DNA of 64,000 bases, taken from assembly GCA_037039925.1 (NCBI GenBank), contig JAXRKP010000455.1, forward strand, positions 170,001 to 234,000, in the 5' to 3' direction. The notes under the pieces are model-generated. The model made no database searches. It saw only the letters and a list, made by a program, of their open reading frames with translations, and was not told the DNA's origin. Positions 60,317 to 64,000 of the stretch are shown here, in pieces (position 1 is the first letter of the stretch; the number at the start of each line of letters is the position of its first letter). Both the position numbers and the translations under genes were made by a program. This DNA comes from Doris montereyensis (lineage: Eukaryota > Mollusca > Gastropoda > Nudibranchia > Dorididae).

Positions 60317-60415
60317 TCTTGCTTCTTTCCTTTCCCTTTTCCTTCCATCTTTCATCTTGTTTCCTTTTTGTCGCCATGAGACCACCGCATATGGTGGACG
60401 GGGTCAATTTCAATG
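60317..60415 (+). repeat. ~130-bp dispersed repeat, 3' two-thirds
   Basis: GCTTCTTTCCTTTCCCTTTT, TTTCATCTTGTTTCC, ATGAGACCACCGCATATGGT, GGACGGGGTCAATTTCAATG. Confidence 0.8.
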
Positions 60416-60757
60416 ACACGCCTGGGTAATCAGAAAATGTGCCCATGTTTAGAGGAGATGCATCGTCTGAAACCAGGACACTACGATTCACAGGCTGCCA
60501 AACATGATCAAACCAATCTCTTTAGATAAAGAACAGCTCAAATCTTTCAAAATTTTCTAATGTAACAATCGGTCAGTGATAGAGAAAGAAGAAAACAAAG
60601 TGTAAACCATCCATACAACCCCACATGATGGGATTCGTAATCTGCATGGCAGCTTAAAGGATTGCAACGAGGAGAGAAAGAAATAAGACCCTGAACTCAG
60701 AGAGATGTTACAATATAATCTATCATGACTAACTCAAACATTATCTCTAACCTCCAG
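60416..60757. other. SLC7 intron 1, 3' end
   Basis: Unassigned, ending in the acceptor CCTCCAG. Confidence 0.6.
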
Positions 60758-60883
60758 GGGTCCTTATCTCCATCAACATGCGCAATGTCAAGTGGACAAC
60801 AAGAGTGCAGATCATCATTACCTTCTGCAAGTTGACAGCTCTGGCTATTATCATCATCATGGGCTTGGTTTACCTGGGAAAAG
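60758..60883 (+). CDS. SLC7-type transporter, second visible coding exon
   Basis: Continues the transporter in phase (one base from exon 1): VLISINMRNVKWTTRVQIII, then TFCKLTALAIIIIMGLVYLG, then K. The VKWTTRVQ...CKL.AL segment corresponds to the end of TM4 and TM5 in LAT-type carriers (compare NCYSVK..TRVQ). Reading frame intact. Acceptor CTCCAG; donor AAG|GTGACC is weak but keeps phase 1 with the next exon. Confidence 0.92.
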
Positions 60884-61309
60884 GTGACCTCACATACTAA
60901 TTACTGCTATTGACATATATGTCTTAATTTCCCCCTTCACAGTATTAAAAGAAGTCTGTTTAGATTACTTTTTTTTGTGACAATCAATGGTTGTGACATG
61001 GACATTAGCTGGAAATCCTCCTCCCCCCCCCACCTCAGCTGTATTTTTGATTTTGAATTTGATAAAGCGATTGTTGTGTTTATGCAGTGTCTCTATGCGT
61101 CTGTTGATTTGTGAGCTACTTTAATCGTCAAAGGCAGCCATCTTGTTTCCTTTCATGTTCACAAAGAGGAAGGAATATGCAGGGTGCTTTATTGGTTTTT
61201 AGGAGGAGGGGGGGGGGGGGGGTTCTGAACATGTTTTTGAAAACATTTGATATATACCACTACCATTGTACTCGGTGGCTGGATAGTTGTTAGTAATATT
61301 AGTCAGTTA
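60884..61309. other. SLC7 intron 2, unassigned
   Basis: C-run at 61022-61030 and G-run near 61206-61223; nothing else recognised. Confidence 0.6.
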
Positions 61310-61372
61310 CGAATCATGAGATCACCGCCATAGTGGACAGGGTTACTTCAGAGAAATAAACAGAAGAAACAA
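61310..61372 (+). repeat. ~130-bp dispersed repeat, 3' fragment
   Basis: ATGAGATCACCGCCATAGTG, GACAGGGTTACTTCAGAG, AAATAAACAGA: the last third of the family. Confidence 0.68.
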
Positions 61373-62221
61373 AAGTACTGCATGTCTAGATTAGCTGAAA
61401 ACAGTATAAATTTGTTTTATCATGTGAAAATACCTACTACTTCATTTCAAATAGGCTTTTTCAGTTATGAACAAACTTGGCTATAACTTTACACACACGT
61501 TATTTTGGCAAATTTAATCATATAAAATTTTTTTGCAAAACTTTGAAGAGATATCAAAAATCGCTGCTGAGGCTAAATTTCGTTTGCGTTATAAATGCTA
61601 TATACCAAATTTGAGGGCAATCGGACAATAAATTTAAAAAAGTAGATCACATATCACTGTCAAAAATAAGCATTTTGAGAAAATCACATTTTTAACAATT
61701 TTTTCATTATTTTAATGGTTTTTCGTTTATAAACCTATAAAAGAATAATATGATATTTTGTAACATCATATAATCTTGAGAGGCTATCAAATACTTCATT
61801 TCGAGCCTATTTCAACTGCCCCAGGTCACTTATACTCATGTCAGGGTGGCATTTTTCTTTTTATAACAGGTGTGCTGAACGTTTTCCGTAATATTCGGCC
61901 GATCTTAGCTAATATTGACAATAATTCCTCAAAACATATGTTTCGGATAGAGTACTGTGTGGTGATTAAAATGAGTACCAACTTGTTATACTTCAGACAA
62001 AATTTCTGGCTTTTATGATACACCTGATGTGTTGAAGTCTAAGCCGGTATCATTAAAAAAAAAAAATCTTATAAAATGAAAGAACTGATACTGAGCCTTT
62101 GTTATGGTATCAATGTGAAGGGAATGAACTGCTCCGTCAGTAGTGCAATAAACGAGATTTATCCGATTTGTGGTAAAAATGCCTTCCCGGGACACTTTCC
62201 TAAAATGTATTTTTATGAGTT
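61373..62221. other. SLC7 intron 2, AT-rich unassigned
   Basis: 61440-62060 is a low-GC block with no coding match; AAGCCGGTATCATTAAA at 62041 loosely resembles AACCGGCATCATTTTAAA at 14862. Confidence 0.45.
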
Positions 62222-62360
62222 AGTAGGTTACGGAATGCTTCTGGTAGGTAGGTCCTACTTCTTTCCTTTCACTCTTTCATTTCTCTTTCATCTTGCTGTT
62301 TCCTGTTAATTCGCCCTGAAATCACTGCATATGGTATACAGGGTGGATTTCAATGAAAAT
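62222..62360 (+). repeat. ~130-bp dispersed repeat, copy
   Basis: GCTTCTGGTAGGTAGGTCCT, ACTTCTTTCCTTTCACTC, TTTCATCTTGCTGTTTCCTG, AATTCGCCCTGAAATCACTG, CATATGGTATACAGGGTGGA. Confidence 0.82.
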
Positions 62361-62613
62361 GGGTCAGTTGTTCCATCCATGTTGTTATAATCAATCACTT
62401 GTAGTATATTTTGTTGTTTCCATTTTTTAAGTAGAAACTGCTGACATGCACCATATTCATCTTCGTATTATACTAAGCTTGCATAAAAATCTCTGTTTCT
62501 ATTGAAATCAAGGCTTAAAAGGCATGTCTTTTTAGGGCAACCTTAACTGAGATGTTTATCATTTAATTAGTTCAGGGTTTTTTTCAATTTACCTTTTCAA
62601 TTATTTTCTTTAG

Positions 62614-62713
62614 GAGAGGTTGAAAGCTTTCAAGACAGTTTTTCAGACAGTGACATCAGTGGTGGTGCCATTGCTCTCTCATTTTATTCTGGCTTCTGGG
62701 CTTTCAGTGGATG
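62614..62713 (+). CDS. SLC7-type transporter, third visible coding exon
   Basis: Reads GEVESFQDSFSDSDISGGAI, then ALSFYSGFWAFSGW. This is the loop before TM6 and the unwound TM6 start of LAT carriers, where F/Y-S-G-F-W-A-F-S-G-W contributes aromatic residues to the substrate pocket (compare ALYSGLFAYGGW). Acceptor TTCTTTAG, donor TG|GTAAGT (phase 2). Later exons lie beyond the window. Confidence 0.93.
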
Positions 62714-62752
62714 GTAAGTCAAATGATTTACACTGTTATTTGTATTACAACT

Positions 62753-62873
62753 TTGGTGGGCGCTGCTGGTAGGTTCCACTTTTTCGTTTCACGCTTTCTG
62801 GTTTCTTTCATCTGTCGCTTCCTCTTAATTCATCCTGAACGTAGACTGGATAGGGTAAATTTCAATGAAACAA
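62753..62873 (+). repeat. ~130-bp dispersed repeat, copy
   Basis: TTGGTGGGCGCTGCTGGTAG, TCGTTTCACGCTTTCTG, TTTCATCTGTCGCTTCCTCT, TTAATTCATCCTGAACG, GGATAGGGTAAATTTCAATG, then AAACAAAG. Confidence 0.84.
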
Positions 62874-62967
62874 AGTTAACATCATGACACTGCAATGACA
62901 GGTGGATGGTCAGTGGGTGCCGCAGGGAGCGTCTACATCTTTCATTTTATCCTATTACTTCTATCGT

Positions 62968-63105
62968 GAGCCACCAGTGGATACTGCTGCTAGGTCCTAC
63001 TGCTTTCATTTCACTCTTTGACATGTGTTTCATCATGCCGTTTCCTCTTAATTCACCCTGAGATCACCCCATATGGTGGATACAGCCAATTAAAAATTTA
63101 AGCAA
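62968..63105 (+). repeat. ~130-bp dispersed repeat, copy
   Basis: GATACTGCTGCTAGGTCCTA, TTCATTTCACTCTTTGACAT, GCCGTTTCCTCTTAATTCAC, CCTGAGATCACCCCATATGG, TGGATACAGCCAATTAAA. Confidence 0.82.
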
Positions 63106-63227
63106 ATTGCAATGACAATACCTTAGTTTCCCTATCAAGGTGCCACCTATTTGTCTTGCCGGTAATTGCCCCAATCAAATCTCTCCTTTCCTATCACTTT
63201 GTCCTATCCATGCAATTTCTCAGTACA

Positions 63228-63541
63228 AGGGGAATTTGGTAATTCAGAGGCAAGGTGTCAGCCTCTTAACTCAGAGGTCATGGGTTCAAGCCCAGACAGG
63301 TTGAAAAAGTTCTCAAGTGTTTTGCGAGTAAAATTTACCTCCCTGGTCCAGGCAGCTTGATTGACACCTAGTACCGTCGGACGGACGATGAAAAGTAGGT
63401 ATTGTGTGCAGATCACAACACTCTGTGTACGTCAAAGATCCCTTGGCTGTTATCAGGGCAGTCTGGACAGTGTATAACAAAATCCTACTTAAATCCTTAA
63501 GATCACCTTAGTTGTGGATGTGGGGAAAATTAAATTAAAAA
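63228..63541 (+). mobile_element. SINE family 1 with near-perfect target duplication
   Basis: Head (TTTGGTAATTCAGAGGCAAG; GGGTTCAAGCCCAGAC), body (GTGTGCAGATCACAACACTC) and an A/T-rich end. TTCTCAGTACA (63217-63227) and TTCTCAGTGCA (63542-63552) flank it. Confidence 0.88.
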
Positions 63542-63772
63542 TTCTCAGTGCAGGCTAAAAACAATGTTACTAGAAGGCTTATTGTTCTTTGCACATTGTT
63601 GGCTCTGGGAGTTCTCCTAACCTATCCAGTACCAAAGCATCTGATGAGTTGTTAAATTCTTTCCTCAAAATCAAACTGTTGTATCTGTCCTGCTTTTGAC
63701 TCGCATTGGAGCATCTAAAGATTTCTTGGGTATATAGGTCTAAAGGTTCGAACACGTTTATCATCTCAACTT

Positions 63773-63845
63773 ACGTGGGCAGTAGGTAGATGCTGCTGTT
63801 TGATACTGCGTCTGTTGTTATTTTCAATCTCTTTCATCTTAAAAA
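63773..63845 (+). repeat. ~130-bp dispersed repeat, possible 5' fragment
   Basis: GTGGGCAGTAGGTAGATGCT and CAATCTCTTTCATCTT resemble the start and middle of the family. Weak match. Confidence 0.4.
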
Positions 63846-64000
63846 GTTACGTTTCTTCAATTAACGTGAAGTGACAGTGCTGTTTGTATCGACACTGCCT
63901 TCCTTGTAAACGCTTCAATAAAGTGATAGACCCATGTCTTCATGTCTTGTTGTGCAGTTTTTTTTCTCCCACCCACATCAAATACATGTATTAAGTATGT
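63846..64000. other. SLC7 intron 3, unassigned
   Basis: No recognised content to the window edge. Confidence 0.5.

Overview
The window is animal (metazoan) nuclear DNA. It has spliced genes with GT-AG introns, a low gene density, several kinds of non-LTR retrotransposon, tRNA-derived SINEs, PIF/Harbinger, hAT and pogo-like DNA transposons, and very long (CT)n/(GA)n, (AGT)n and (TA)n arrays. The mix of RTE-like LINEs, HARBI1-like transposases and (AAATC)n-tailed SINEs suggests a mollusc, probably a marine gastropod. That placement is an inference; no ribosomal or mitochondrial marker is present.

Two host genes are supported, both on the + strand. (1) A classical short-chain dehydrogenase/reductase (SDR) gene has five visible coding exons between 19595 and 30694. 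Together they give 252 residues with an intact TGxxxGIG cofactor motif, NNAG, and an N-S-Y-K active site. (2) An SLC7-type light-chain amino-acid transporter gene starts at 44976 and runs off the right edge, with three exons visible (44976-45404, 60758-60883, 62614-62713). Its first exon contains three single-base indels, so it is either a pseudogene copy or carries assembly errors. The two genes look unrelated in function; nothing suggests they work together.

Everything else is repeats or unassigned sequence. Left arm (1-18.8 kb): a hAT deletion derivative with terminal repeats; an RTE-like LINE split by a 2.7-kb replacement that contains a giant purine/pyrimidine array between 210-bp direct repeats; SINEs; a LINE endonuclease relic; two Harbinger elements, one with both DDE and MADF parts; a pogo-like MITE; and a near-complete RTE-like LINE. 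SDR region (18.8-31 kb): compound microsatellites, a truncated and a near-full-length LINE in the first visible intron, and two abutting minisatellites in the third. Middle (31-44.9 kb): four copies of a ~130-bp repeat, degenerate LINEs of several clades including an L1/Tx1-like reverse transcriptase, a 90-bp palindrome, and long microsatellites. SLC7 gene (44.9-64 kb): a 15.4-kb intron with SINEs, a Harbinger element of 1848 bp with TAA target duplications, and more copies of the ~130-bp repeat.

The most unusual observation is that ~130-bp dispersed repeat. I find about 16 full or partial copies, every one on the + strand, ending in a CACCGCATATGGTGG-type motif followed by an AAACAAA-like end. 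I do not recognise it as a named family. No gene cluster resembling a new biochemical system is visible.
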